64,000 bases of DNA from Bacteroides intestinalis DSM 17393 (GCF_000172175.1 NZ_ABJL02000007.1:1116001-1180000); one strand, 5' to 3'. Counted from the stretch's first letter, positions 8,039 through 16,220 are shown. Program-made: numbers and translations. Notes: a model not told the origin generated them from the letters alone.

Positions 8039-8416
8039 AACCAGTTCTTTAAATAATCTTTCTAACGTCCTGTCCAGATCGTCGGAGAAACCGGCATGTG
8101 GGCGGGACGTTTGAATACAGGAACTTCTCACGGCAGTCAGCCAACGAAAACGTTCCGGTACATCGAGTTGGGCTATAGGACCACCGTCTTTGGCTCCCGA
8201 ACATATTTTATTGAATACGTCCAAGTGTACAAATACCGATTCCCGGTCTATTTCAGAAACATATAGCTCCAGTTTGTCCTCGTTTACCTGACAAATGGAC
8301 TTGATGTAGCCTGCCTTTTTTGAGAAAAGGATGACGCCCACATTAAAGAACTCCTCACGTTCTACTTTGGGTACCAAGCGGATAACTGCGTATTCATATA
8401 AGTGTTTTCCTTGCAT
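8033..8416 (-). CDS. DUF3037 family protein, partner of the HipA-like kinase
   Basis: A 127-aa protein matching DUF3037, with the characteristic opening YEYAVIRLVPKVEREEFFNVGVIL (split here: YEYAVIRLVP, residues about 7-16, then EEFFNVGVIL). Function unknown. Its ATG lies inside the last 23 bases of the upstream HipA-like gene, indicating translational coupling. I know of this family mainly as the neighbour of HipA-like kinases, which suggests the two act together; that is inference. The stop codon shares the six bases CTATAG with the helicase stop on the other strand. Confidence 0.8.
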   Translation of the reverse strand: MQGKHLYEYAVIRLVPKVEREEFFNVGVILFSKKAGYIKSICQVNEDKLELYVSEIDRESVFVHLDVFNKICSGAKDGGPIAQLDVPERFRWLTAVRSSCIQTSRPHAGFSDDLDRTLERLFKELVL

Positions 8417-9179
8417 TCTGTGCTTCTTTTACAAATGTTTCGGAATGAGCCAGTCTTTCGGTCAGAAAGCGGGTATAAATATCTCTGATTTCTTCGGATG
8501 TCTCATGTGTATCCTCCCAATGCAACCAGTCGTCAGGGATAAGTGCTACGACCTGTTGTATCTTTTCCTCTGTCAGCATAGAACGTAAAGCCGCATCGGC
8601 CTCTTCAAGTCGGGATGCTTCGGGCAGCAATACGTGGTTTTTTACATAGGGGAATGGGCTTACAGCATGTTTTTCCCAGTTTTCCCACGAGTGGTGGAAA
8701 TAAAGTGAAGCGCCATGGTCTATCAGCCAAAGCTCTTTATGCCACATCAGCATATTGGTGTTGCGGAAGGTACGGTCTATATTGGTCAGATAGGCATCCA
8801 GCCAGACAATACGGGAGGCCAGTTCAGGGTCTACTTTAGTTGCTACGGGGTCAAAAGTCAGAGCACCTGACAGGAAGTGAAGTCCTAGGTTTAATCCACG
8901 GCTGCCTTGCAATAAATCTTGTATTTCTTCATCCCCTTCGGTACGACCGAATGCTTCGTCGAGATTCAGGAATACCAGTTCCGGTACTTTGAATCCCAGT
9001 ATGTGCGCAACCTCTCCACCGATTAATTCGGATATCAATGCCTTGGTGCCATGTCCGGCGCCACGAAACTTTACGACGTATTTAAATTCGTCGTCAGCTT
9101 CTGCCAATGCGGGCAATGAGCCGCCTTCGCGCAAAGGAGTGATATAACGGGTCAGGTTGACTGTTCGCAACTCTATCAT
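8394..9179 (-). CDS. HipA-like protein kinase (HipA_2 type)
   Basis: A 261-aa protein; the start at 9179 is supported by AAAGGA about 8 bases upstream, whereas the longer frame from 9209 has none. It resembles the short HipA-like kinase family: Lys37 in VVKFRG is the likely ATP-binding lysine, LTNIDRTFRNTN (131-142) carries the catalytic Asp135 and Asn140, and LWLIDHG (150-156) the metal-binding Asp154. All key residues are present, so the kinase is probably active. Unlike E. coli HipA (about 440 aa) it lacks the N-terminal HipA_N domain, and no HipB-like antitoxin is next to it; instead it overlaps a DUF3037 gene. Target unknown. Known HipA toxins phosphorylate aminoacyl-tRNA synthetases, but this must not be assumed here. 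Confidence 0.78.
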   Translation of the reverse strand: MIELRTVNLTRYITPLREGGSLPALAEADDEFKYVVKFRGAGHGTKALISELIGGEVAHILGFKVPELVFLNLDEAFGRTEGDEEIQDLLQGSRGLNLGLHFLSGALTFDPVATKVDPELASRIVWLDAYLTNIDRTFRNTNMLMWHKELWLIDHGASLYFHHSWENWEKHAVSPFPYVKNHVLLPEASRLEEADAALRSMLTEEKIQQVVALIPDDWLHWEDTHETSEEIRDIYTRFLTERLAHSETFVKEAQNARKTLI

Positions 9180-9229
9180 GGTTGTCCTTTCTGTAGTTAT
9201 GTCGCCCACTTGAGACGGAGCGGCGGCTG

Positions 9230-9237
9230 CAAAGATA
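9230..9237 (-). promoter_or_regulatory. -7 box of the HipA-like/DUF3037 operon
   Basis: On the minus strand TATCTTTG occupies 9237-9230, matching TAnnTTTG, about 50 bases before the kinase start. The -33 region (near 9257-9260) is weak and lies in the end of the DUF488 gene. Confidence 0.6.
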
Positions 9238-9249
9238 GTGAATATTCAC
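9238..9249. promoter_or_regulatory. Palindrome GTGAATATTCAC abutting the HipA-like promoter
   Basis: A perfect 12-bp palindrome immediately upstream of the -7 box, inside the promoter spacer. The position is that expected for a repressor operator; no regulator is identified. Confidence 0.5.
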
Positions 9250-9251
9250 GA

Positions 9252-9611
9252 TTACCTAAGATGTGCTTCCAGAAACTGTTGCAGGATACGAGCATGGTTT
9301 CGGACAGGCTCTTTGGAGGCATATAATAAAGTAACTGTTTTATAGGGTCTGATTGTTGTGAGAAAGTTTCGTGCAGCTTCAGAGGTTTCCAACTCTTTCC
9401 GGTACATAGCAGAGAAACCTTCCCAATGTTCCACCGGGTCTTCATGAAACCACTTCCTGAGTTCGGGGGAAGGGGTGATGTCTTTTTCCCAAACATCATA
9501 TTTCAGATGTTCCTTTTTCATGCCACGGGGCCACAGACGGTCTACCAGCACACGGTAGCCGTCCTCTGCCTCGGGATCTTCATATACTCGTTTAATTTTA
9601 ATCTGCGTCAT
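9252..9611 (-). CDS. DUF488 (YeaO-like) family protein
   Basis: A 119-aa protein with the DUF488 signature: RVLVDRLWPRGMKKE (about residues 20-34), the WEKDITPSPELRKWFHED segment (about 41-58) and the ending VTLLYASKEPVRNHA. The family is a small alpha/beta fold widespread in bacteria; its function is not established. It runs toward the HipA-like operon in the same direction, with its stop just upstream of that promoter. The 110 bases between it and porP contain no convincing consensus promoter on either strand. Confidence 0.85.
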   Translation of the reverse strand: MTQIKIKRVYEDPEAEDGYRVLVDRLWPRGMKKEHLKYDVWEKDITPSPELRKWFHEDPVEHWEGFSAMYRKELETSEAARNFLTTIRPYKTVTLLYASKEPVRNHARILQQFLEAHLR

Positions 9612-9721
9612 AACTTTATTTTCTATATACTAATATACAATTAATAGGTTGAATTAGTTCATTTTGTTCCTTCCTTTTCTATTCTGCACAATTTTTTTTC
9701 GTTTTATCAGTTCTTATATTG

Positions 9722-10675
9722 ATGAAACGTTATTGTATCCTGAAATGCTTAATTCTTATTTGCCTTCTTTTCTGTGTAGCAGAGGGGCGGGCACAGTTTG
9801 ATGCGCGCTTTAGTCAGTACTGGGTGGTGAAGGGGTATTATCATCCCGGTTGGGCGGGGCAGACGGATAATAAGATGAACATTTATGGTTCGTATGGTAT
9901 GCAGTTGATGGGCTTCACACATGCTCCCCGCGTGATGTATTTCGGTGCTGACATGCCTTTTTCCTTATTCAATAAACAGCATGGCGTTGGAGTTGGATTC
10001 TTCAATGAAGCCATCGGACTGTTCCGCAACCAGCGTTTTTGGGGACAATACGCCTACCAGATGAAAATCAGAAAGGGCAAATTGGGTATTGGACTCCAGG
10101 TGGGTATGCTGACTGTAGCTTTCGACCCTTCTGATATTAATCTTGGAGATGAAACGGATGATGATGCTTTCCCCACTACATCGGAAAGTGGTACGTCTGT
10201 TGATCTTGGAGTGGGGGCATACTATTCGCATCCTAAATTCTACGCTGCCTTTTCTGCCCACCACCTGACAGCTCCCCGTGTCTCTTTAGGAGAAAAAAGC
10301 CAGATTAAAATACATCCTATCTTTTATTTGACAGGCGGATACAATATTCAGACACGTAATCCGTTAATTTCCATACAGCCTTCGATGCAATTGCAAAGTG
10401 ATTTTACTTCTACACGGTTGGATGTAACAGGGCAGTTGTTTTATAGCTATCGTTCCAAAGTACTCAGCGGGGGATTGACTTACTCGCCTGATACTTCGGT
10501 GACATTCAATATAGGATTGACTGTGCAAGGTGTAACACTGGGATATGCCTATGAATGTTTTACTTCCAAGATAGGTGCAGCGAGCGGTAGTCACGATCTG
10601 GTGGTGAGGTATACATTGGATTTGAATGTGTTTAAGAAAAACCGGAACTTGCATAAAAGCGTACGGATTTTGTAA
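9722..10675 (+). CDS. PorP/SprF family type IX secretion outer-membrane protein
   Basis: A 317-aa protein; ATG 9722 is preferred over TTG 9719. The signal peptide covers about residues 1-25 (cleavage near EGRAQ). The mature part begins FDARFSQYW, the typical opening of the PorP/SprF family, followed by YHPGWAG and repeated amphipathic strands of an outer-membrane barrel. Known: PorP is needed for type IX secretion in Porphyromonas, SprF for SprB export in Flavobacterium; the family may anchor secretion partners at the surface. It is the first gene of the operon with gldKLMN, the same order as porPKLMN in P. gingivalis. Gap to gldK 15 bases. Confidence 0.9.
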   Translation: MKRYCILKCLILICLLFCVAEGRAQFDARFSQYWVVKGYYHPGWAGQTDNKMNIYGSYGMQLMGFTHAPRVMYFGADMPFSLFNKQHGVGVGFFNEAIGLFRNQRFWGQYAYQMKIRKGKLGIGLQVGMLTVAFDPSDINLGDETDDDAFPTTSESGTSVDLGVGAYYSHPKFYAAFSAHHLTAPRVSLGEKSQIKIHPIFYLTGGYNIQTRNPLISIQPSMQLQSDFTSTRLDVTGQLFYSYRSKVLSGGLTYSPDTSVTFNIGLTVQGVTLGYAYECFTSKIGAASGSHDLVVRYTLDLNVFKKNRNLHKSVRIL

Positions 10676-10690
10676 GAGAATATACGAACA

Positions 10691-12148
10691 ATGGGAAAGA
10701 ATAAAGGAATGAAAACAGTTCATACGTGGTACGGGGCGGCTTTGTTGCTGTTCGGTTCGCTGGTTTCGTGCATGGGAACAGTAGGTAACAGTTCCATGAG
10801 AGGTGGCGAGGTAATAGGAGCCAGTGCTGTAGCATGGAACGAACCTGCACCTTATGGCATGGTGTTGGTGAAACGCGGTTCGGTAAAAATGGGTCCCGAT
10901 AAGCAAGACAGTTTGTGGGGAACAATCGTTCCTTCACGGGAAATTTCGGTAGAATCTTTCTGGATGGACGATACGGAAGTGACGATTGCTGAATATAAGC
11001 AGTTTGTCAACTGGGTACGCGACTCCATTATCCGCGAGCGCCTGGCAGATCCTGCATATGGCGGCAACGAATTGTATAAGATAGAAGAAGACCGGGAAGG
11101 AAACCCAATCAAACCTTATTTGAATTGGTCGAAGCCTATTCCGTGGAAGCGGGCGACAGAGGATGAGCAGATGGCCATTGAAAGTGTATATAAGCATCAT
11201 CCCATTGATGGTACGCTGATGCTGGATGGAGCACAACTGAACTATTATTATGAAATTTATGACTATACCGAGGCAGCTAAGCGCCGTAATCGTTTGAATC
11301 CTGCCGAACGTGTCAAGAACACAGATGTCCAGGTGAATCCGGAAGAAGTAATCATGATAACAAAAGATACAGCATATATTGATGATGAAGGACGAATTGT
11401 AAATCGTACTATAACCCGTCCGTTATCCAGTGAATGGGACTTTCTGAACAGCTATATCGTGAACATTTATCCCGATACGACCTGCTGGGTGAATGATTTT
11501 CCCAATGCCAATAATGAACAATACATGCGTTTGTATTTCAATCATCCCAGTTATAACGAACATCCGGTAGTAGGTGTCAGTTGGGAACAGGCCAATGCAT
11601 TCTGTGCATGGCGTACCAACTATTTACTTGCAGGACTGCGTGGACAGGCGAAGTATATTCAACGTTATCGTTTGCCGACTGAAGCGGAGTGGGAATTTGC
11701 CGCACGCGGACGGGAAGACAATAAATACCCTTGGAAAGACAGCGAAGAGACCAAAGATGACCGTGGGTGCTACAATGCGAACTATAAACCCGGCAAGGGT
11801 AACTATACCAAGGACGGTAACCTGATTTCAACCCGGGTGGGGGCTTATTCTCCTAACTCGAACGGGCTCTACGATATGGCAGGCAATGTTGCAGAATGGA
11901 CATCAACGGCATATACTGAGTCGGGAGTTCTGCAGGCAAACGATATCAATCCGGATATCCAGTATAATGCCGCACCGGAAGATCCGTATGCGTTGAAGAA
12001 AAAAGTGGTTCGTGGTGGTTCGTGGAAGGACGTGAATGCATTCATCCGTTCGGATGCCCGGACGTCCGAATATCAGAATGAGCAACGTTCGTATATCGGT
12101 TTCCGTTGTGTGCGTACGCAGGTGGGATATAATAAGAAGGGGAAATGA
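10691..12148 (+). CDS. gldK: Type IX secretion lipoprotein GldK/PorK
   Basis: A 485-aa lipoprotein with lipobox LVSC (Cys27); an internal Met7 is an alternative start. The body is a formylglycine-generating-enzyme-like (sulfatase-modifying factor) fold: MVLVKRGSVKMG near residue 57, the FWMDDTEVTIAEYKQF segment (about 92-107), YRLPTEAEWEFAARG (about 325-339), the NGLYDMAGNVAEWTS signature (about 390) and the closing GFRCVRT. A roughly 150-residue insertion between the two halves is typical of GldK. Known role: GldK/PorK lipoproteins with GldN/PorN form the periplasmic ring under the outer membrane in the T9SS. Enzyme activity is not expected. Confidence 0.93.
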   Translation: MGKNKGMKTVHTWYGAALLLFGSLVSCMGTVGNSSMRGGEVIGASAVAWNEPAPYGMVLVKRGSVKMGPDKQDSLWGTIVPSREISVESFWMDDTEVTIAEYKQFVNWVRDSIIRERLADPAYGGNELYKIEEDREGNPIKPYLNWSKPIPWKRATEDEQMAIESVYKHHPIDGTLMLDGAQLNYYYEIYDYTEAAKRRNRLNPAERVKNTDVQVNPEEVIMITKDTAYIDDEGRIVNRTITRPLSSEWDFLNSYIVNIYPDTTCWVNDFPNANNEQYMRLYFNHPSYNEHPVVGVSWEQANAFCAWRTNYLLAGLRGQAKYIQRYRLPTEAEWEFAARGREDNKYPWKDSEETKDDRGCYNANYKPGKGNYTKDGNLISTRVGAYSPNSNGLYDMAGNVAEWTSTAYTESGVLQANDINPDIQYNAAPEDPYALKKKVVRGGSWKDVNAFIRSDARTSEYQNEQRSYIGFRCVRTQVGYNKKGK

Positions 12149-12168
12149 TAAGATGCTAAAATGGTAAA

Positions 12169-12879
12169 ATGATGGAAAAAGATATTGTAAACAAGAAAAG
12201 GGACTTCGGGCAAAAGCTGCAGGACTTTATGGCGAGTTATCGTGGCAAGGTCATTATGAACTATGCCTATAGCTGGGGAGCTGCTATCGTTATTGCAGGT
12301 ACCTTGTTTAAACTGACGCATTTACCAGGTGCCAATCTGATGCTTTGGATCGGTATGGGAACAGAAGTGCTGGTGTTCTTTATTTCTGCATTCGACTTGC
12401 CAAGCAGGCAGACTGGTACAGCTGCAGGCGGAGTGATAGTTGTTGGTGACGGAGGGACGGGCAGTGCAGATGTTAATCAGACTGTATCGCAAGAAAAAAG
12501 ACAGGTTCCTGTTTCAGAGCAGCCTGTAGCGGTGACTGTAGGAGCTGCTAATAATTTATCCGGAACTCCTGCTCCGGCTTTTACTCCTGAAATGGAAGAA
12601 ACCACACAGGCTTATATCGCTCAACTGAAAGAAATGACCGAAATGCTTTCGCACTTCACCGCACAAGCAGAGTCGTTGTCGCATGATGCCGAGCAAATGA
12701 GTGCACTGAACCGTAATCTTGCAGGTATCAATGCCATTTATGAAATGCAGCTTCGCAGCGCTAGCACTCAGATCAACACTATCGATCAGGTACATGAGCA
12801 GACCCGTAAGATGGCTCGTCAGATTGAAGAACTGAATGCGGTCTATGCGCGTATGTTGCAGGCTGTACAGGTTAAGTGA
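12169..12879 (+). CDS. gldL: Type IX secretion inner-membrane motor protein GldL/PorL
   Basis: A 236-aa protein with two close transmembrane helices (about residues 28-48 and 54-76) joined by KLTHLPGAN, the GldL hallmark; the second helix contains a Glu (MGTEVLVFF) that in GldL is proposed to take part in proton flow. The rest is cytoplasmic: a variable, Val/Gly-rich linker and a C-terminal helical region (about 150-236) likely to form coiled coil. Known role: GldL with GldM makes the proton-driven motor of the T9SS. Length is near Flavobacterium GldL and shorter than P. gingivalis PorL. A second ATG lies directly after the first. The gap to gldK is 20 bases with two TAAAATG units. Confidence 0.93.
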   Translation: MMEKDIVNKKRDFGQKLQDFMASYRGKVIMNYAYSWGAAIVIAGTLFKLTHLPGANLMLWIGMGTEVLVFFISAFDLPSRQTGTAAGGVIVVGDGGTGSADVNQTVSQEKRQVPVSEQPVAVTVGAANNLSGTPAPAFTPEMEETTQAYIAQLKEMTEMLSHFTAQAESLSHDAEQMSALNRNLAGINAIYEMQLRSASTQINTIDQVHEQTRKMARQIEELNAVYARMLQAVQVK

Positions 12880-12902
12880 TAACTTTTAAAGAGTAACTTT
12901 AA

Positions 12903-12931
12903 TCGTAAATCGTAAATTGCTAAATCGTAAA
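12903..12931. repeat. Three TCGTAAA units between gldL and gldM
   Basis: TCGTAAA at 12903-12909, 12910-12916 and 12925-12931, in the 60-base gap before gldM. Similar short repeat patches occur at other gaps in the window. Confidence 0.6.
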
Positions 12932-12939
12932 TAAACACC

Positions 12940-14511
12940 ATGTCTCTGAATACTAATCCGGATTCTCCGCGTCAGAAGATGATAAACCTGATGTATATCG
13001 TCTTGATGGCGTTGTTGGCACTCAATGTTTCATCGGATGTGCTGAATGGCTTTTCATTGGTAGATGAAAGCCTTTCCCGTACAACGGCGAACTCGACCGT
13101 GCAAAACCAATCATTATATGATGGGCTTGCCGGTGCTAATAAACGTAATCCGGAGAAAGTGGGACCTTGGTTCGAGAGAGCGGTACATGTGAAGAATATG
13201 TCTGATTCGCTCTATGCTTACGTCGATGAATTGAAATTGAGTATCGTGAAGGAAGCGGATGGAAAAAGCGGTGATATTACCAATATATCCAATAGAGAAG
13301 ATTTGGAAGCAGCTTCTTTCGTAATGCTTGCTCCCGGTAGAGGGCAAGGAAAAGAGCTGTTCAATCGGATTAATCAATATAGGAGTGAAATACTGGCTTT
13401 TGTTACTGATCCGGTGCAGCAGAAGATTATCCGTGATAACCTGAGTACTGAAGTTCCACGTAAAGCATCGGCAGCTGGAAAGAACTGGCAGGAGTATATT
13501 TTTGAAAATACTCCGGTAGCTGCTGCTGTCACGCTATTAACTAAATTGCAAAGTGATGTACGTTATGCCGAAGGTGAAGTATTGCACTTGCTAACACAGA
13601 ATACCGATGTACAGGATGTGCGCGTAAACCAACTTCAGGCTTATGTGATTCCTACCTCTCAGAATGTGGTGCGTGGGGGGACGTATAGTGCACGGGTTAT
13701 TCTGGCCGCTGTAGATTCTACACAACGCCCGTCCATCTATATAGCCGGAAAGAAACAGCCGGATAATGCCGAAGGTTGGTTCGAAACTGTTTGTAATCGT
13801 ACAGGGGAATTTTCTTTAGATGGTTATCTGGAATTGGCACAGGGTAATGGAGAAGTGCTTCGCAGAGAGTTTTCCCAAAAATATACGGTGGTGGAGCCTA
13901 CTGCTACGGTATCTGCTACTATGATGAATGTGCTTTATGCCGGATATGATAATCCTATCAGCATCTCCGTTCCCGGGGTACCGGCAGGACAGGTGCAGGC
14001 AAGTATTGTAAGTGGGAATGGTACATTGACCCGCACCGGTAGCGGATATATTGCTCGTCCTACAGCTATAGGCAAGGATGTGGTGATTCGTGTAACGGCA
14101 TCTGTGGGTGGACGTACGCAATCAATGGGAGATTACACTTACCGTGTACGCCAATTGCCTGATCCGTCACCCTTTATTGAGTATACGGAAGATGGGACGC
14201 CGAAGCGTTATCGTGGTGGCCGTGGACTATCCAAGGCTATCCTGATGAATACTCCCGGTATTGTTGCTGCCATTGATGATGGATTGCTGAATATTAATTT
14301 CCGGGTATTGGGCTTTGAAACTGTTTTCTTTGATAATATGGGGAATGCCGTGCCGGAAGTGTCTTCAGGAGCTTCGTTCTCTACACGTCAAAAAGATATG
14401 TTCCGTCGCTTGTCACGGGGTAAACGTTTCTATATTTCCCGGGTACGTGCGGTGGGGCCGGATGGGGTAGAACGTCTACTGCCTACTACGTTGGAAGTAA
14501 TTGTGAATTGA
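12940..14511 (+). CDS. gldM: Type IX secretion motor/periplasmic shaft protein GldM/PorM
   Basis: A 523-aa protein beginning with the well-conserved GldM N-terminus: SPRQKMINLMYIVLMALLALNVSS (read here as SPRQKMINLM then YIVLMALLAL), one transmembrane helix at about 14-34. The long periplasmic part starts with a helical domain (about 40-220) and continues with Ig-like beta domains, as in solved GldM/PorM structures. Known role: a homodimer whose helix sits in the GldL ring and whose periplasmic arm transmits energy to the GldK/N ring. Length matches the family (about 515). Its stop overlaps a longer frame of gldN, but the true gldN start is 32 bases further on. Confidence 0.95.
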   Translation: MSLNTNPDSPRQKMINLMYIVLMALLALNVSSDVLNGFSLVDESLSRTTANSTVQNQSLYDGLAGANKRNPEKVGPWFERAVHVKNMSDSLYAYVDELKLSIVKEADGKSGDITNISNREDLEAASFVMLAPGRGQGKELFNRINQYRSEILAFVTDPVQQKIIRDNLSTEVPRKASAAGKNWQEYIFENTPVAAAVTLLTKLQSDVRYAEGEVLHLLTQNTDVQDVRVNQLQAYVIPTSQNVVRGGTYSARVILAAVDSTQRPSIYIAGKKQPDNAEGWFETVCNRTGEFSLDGYLELAQGNGEVLRREFSQKYTVVEPTATVSATMMNVLYAGYDNPISISVPGVPAGQVQASIVSGNGTLTRTGSGYIARPTAIGKDVVIRVTASVGGRTQSMGDYTYRVRQLPDPSPFIEYTEDGTPKRYRGGRGLSKAILMNTPGIVAAIDDGLLNINFRVLGFETVFFDNMGNAVPEVSSGASFSTRQKDMFRRLSRGKRFYISRVRAVGPDGVERLLPTTLEVIVN

Positions 14512-14543
14512 AATTAGAAATCGACTATAAAAGGTATAAGACT

Positions 14544-15563
14544 ATGAAACTTTCCTTGAAACTCATAATAGCTGTCACTCTGTGTGTATCGAACCTCTCA
14601 GTAGGGTGGGCACAAAGGCAATATCCCGGTTCGCCGGGATTACCGGATGATGTGGTGTGGATGCGTGAAATCTACCGTACGCTGGATTTGACAAAGGATA
14701 CCAATGGTGCGTTGTACTATCCGGTGGAACCGCAGGGGAATAAAATGAATCTTTTCACAACGATGTTCCGTTTGCTGGCACAGAAGAAAATACCGGCTTA
14801 CGCGTATCAACTGGATGGCACGGAACGTTTTCAGAAAGATGCTGAGGTGACTTTTCGTGATGTGTTGGATCGTTTCCAGATCTATTATGAATTGAAGAAG
14901 GTGGCAAATCGTCGTGATAGCGTTGTGTCTATCAGTAATGGTGACATACCTTCGGCAGATGTATTAAGCTATTTCATAAAAGAAGTCTGGTATTTTGATC
15001 AGCGCACTTCTACCTATGGTTCGGTGATAACGGCCATTTGTCCGGTATTGCATCGGTCGGAAGATTTCAGTTCGGAAAAGACCAAATTCCCTATGTTCTG
15101 GGTAAACTATCAAGATCTGGTTCCCTATTTAATGCAGTCTAAGATATCCGTTAGCAATTATAACAATGCGGCAAACAGTACTTGGGATGATTTCTTTGCA
15201 GCGCGTTTATATAAAGGTGATATTTATAAAACTACGAATTTGCAAAATCGTACCTTATCGCAATACTGTCCCACGGATAGTGCTATGGTGAAAGAGCAGA
15301 AAAGGATTGAAAAGGAACTGGCAGATTTTGAGAATTCATTGTACGGTAAGGATCTCGTAGAGGAGACAGATTCGGTTTCTGCAGCTTCGGGGACAAAAAT
15401 TGTAAAGGCGAATTCCAAAAAGAAAGGACGTGACAATACTGTTACGGTTAGAAGTAAATCTTCTTCCTCTTCTAAGGCTAAATCTTCTTCTGGTAAGTCT
15501 CAGTCGGTATCTAAGCGTGAGGCAGCTGCCCCGAAGGCGTCAGTGCGACGACAACGGCGTTGA
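14544..15563 (+). CDS. gldN: Type IX secretion ring protein GldN/PorN
   Basis: A 339-aa protein; ATG 14544 is chosen because a signal peptide follows at once (hydrophobic residues 4-18, cleavage after VGWAQ). The LPDDVVWMREIYRTLDL segment (about 33-49), PVEPQGNKMNLFTTMFRLL (about 60-78) and WYFDQRTSTYGSVITAICP (split WYFDQRTS / ITAICP, about 150-170) are GldN hallmarks. Known role: periplasmic partner of GldK/PorK in the T9SS ring. The last 60 residues are a low-complexity Ser/Lys/Arg tail ending VRRQRR, more basic than I expect for the family. The stop codon is part of the operon terminator. Confidence 0.92.
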   Translation: MKLSLKLIIAVTLCVSNLSVGWAQRQYPGSPGLPDDVVWMREIYRTLDLTKDTNGALYYPVEPQGNKMNLFTTMFRLLAQKKIPAYAYQLDGTERFQKDAEVTFRDVLDRFQIYYELKKVANRRDSVVSISNGDIPSADVLSYFIKEVWYFDQRTSTYGSVITAICPVLHRSEDFSSEKTKFPMFWVNYQDLVPYLMQSKISVSNYNNAANSTWDDFFAARLYKGDIYKTTNLQNRTLSQYCPTDSAMVKEQKRIEKELADFENSLYGKDLVEETDSVSAASGTKIVKANSKKKGRDNTVTVRSKSSSSSKAKSSSGKSQSVSKREAAAPKASVRRQRR

Positions 15564-15590
15564 ACAAAAATGAATCTATTTTGTTCTTTT
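15562..15590 (+). terminator. Intrinsic terminator of the T9SS operon
   Basis: Perfect 8-bp stem GAACAAAA (15562-15569)/TTTTGTTC (15579-15586) followed by TTTT. It begins inside the gldN stop codon, and its right arm overlaps the -33 box of the next gene. Confidence 0.75.
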
Positions 15591-15612
15591 TAAGAATTAA
15601 TCCATATATTTG
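15580..15612 (+). promoter_or_regulatory. Promoter of the outer-membrane barrel gene
   Basis: TTTG at 15580-15583 and TATATTTG at 15605-15612, spacer 21 bases, 26 bases before the start codon. Confidence 0.65.
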
Positions 15613-15638
15613 TCCCGATAATTTAAACAAAAAGAATT

Positions 15639-16199
15639 ATGAAGAAGATTTTTAGTGCTTTCATTATAGCTGTATGCTGTATGTTTATGGCTATGCCTGC
15701 CCAGGCACAGCTCCTTAAATGGGGTGTAAAAGGTGGTGTGAACTTGACAAAGATAGACTGGGATGGAGGATTCAAAGGAAATAAGGATAACTCGACTGGT
15801 TTCTTTATTGGTCCGATGGCTGAAATCACAATTCCTATTGTAGGTCTGGGTGTTGATGGTGCTTTGTTATTCTCGCAGAGAGGTAAAGGTGACGTAAAAC
15901 AAACCGGAGTGGAAGTTCCCGTTAATCTGAAATATACGATTGGATTGGGTAGCTTACTGGGTATTTATTTTGCTGCCGGTCCTGATTTCTTTTTTGATTT
16001 CGACAAGAAAGATAACGTTGACCGGAAGAAAACCCAGGTAGGACTTAACTTGGGAGCCGGTGTGAAGCTGATTAAGCATTTACAGGTGGGTGTGAACTAT
16101 CAGTTCCCGATGGGCGATAGTTTTACTTGGAAAGAAGCGAGTAAGGCTGTCGGTGCAAAGAATAAGACTTGGCAAGTATCTGTCGCTTATCTTTTCTAA
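15639..16199 (+). CDS. Small outer-membrane beta-barrel protein
   Basis: A 186-aa protein with a clean signal peptide (residues 1-23, cleavage at PAQAQ) followed by alternating amphipathic strands and a final aromatic residue (VSVAYLF), typical of eight-strand outer-membrane barrels (OMP beta-barrel / porin-family annotation in Bacteroidetes). Such barrels include PorT-like T9SS proteins, but nothing specific links this short one to PorT, and it has its own promoter and terminator. Function unknown. Codon use and start context resemble the neighbours. Confidence 0.75.
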   Translation: MKKIFSAFIIAVCCMFMAMPAQAQLLKWGVKGGVNLTKIDWDGGFKGNKDNSTGFFIGPMAEITIPIVGLGVDGALLFSQRGKGDVKQTGVEVPVNLKYTIGLGSLLGIYFAAGPDFFFDFDKKDNVDRKKTQVGLNLGAGVKLIKHLQVGVNYQFPMGDSFTWKEASKAVGAKNKTWQVSVAYLF

Positions 16200-16220
16200 G
16201 AAGGGAAATATTTATCATAT

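Noticed and set aside
15639..16199. PorT of the type IX system
   Set aside because: It is a small generic barrel with its own promoter and terminator; nothing in the sequence is specific for PorT.
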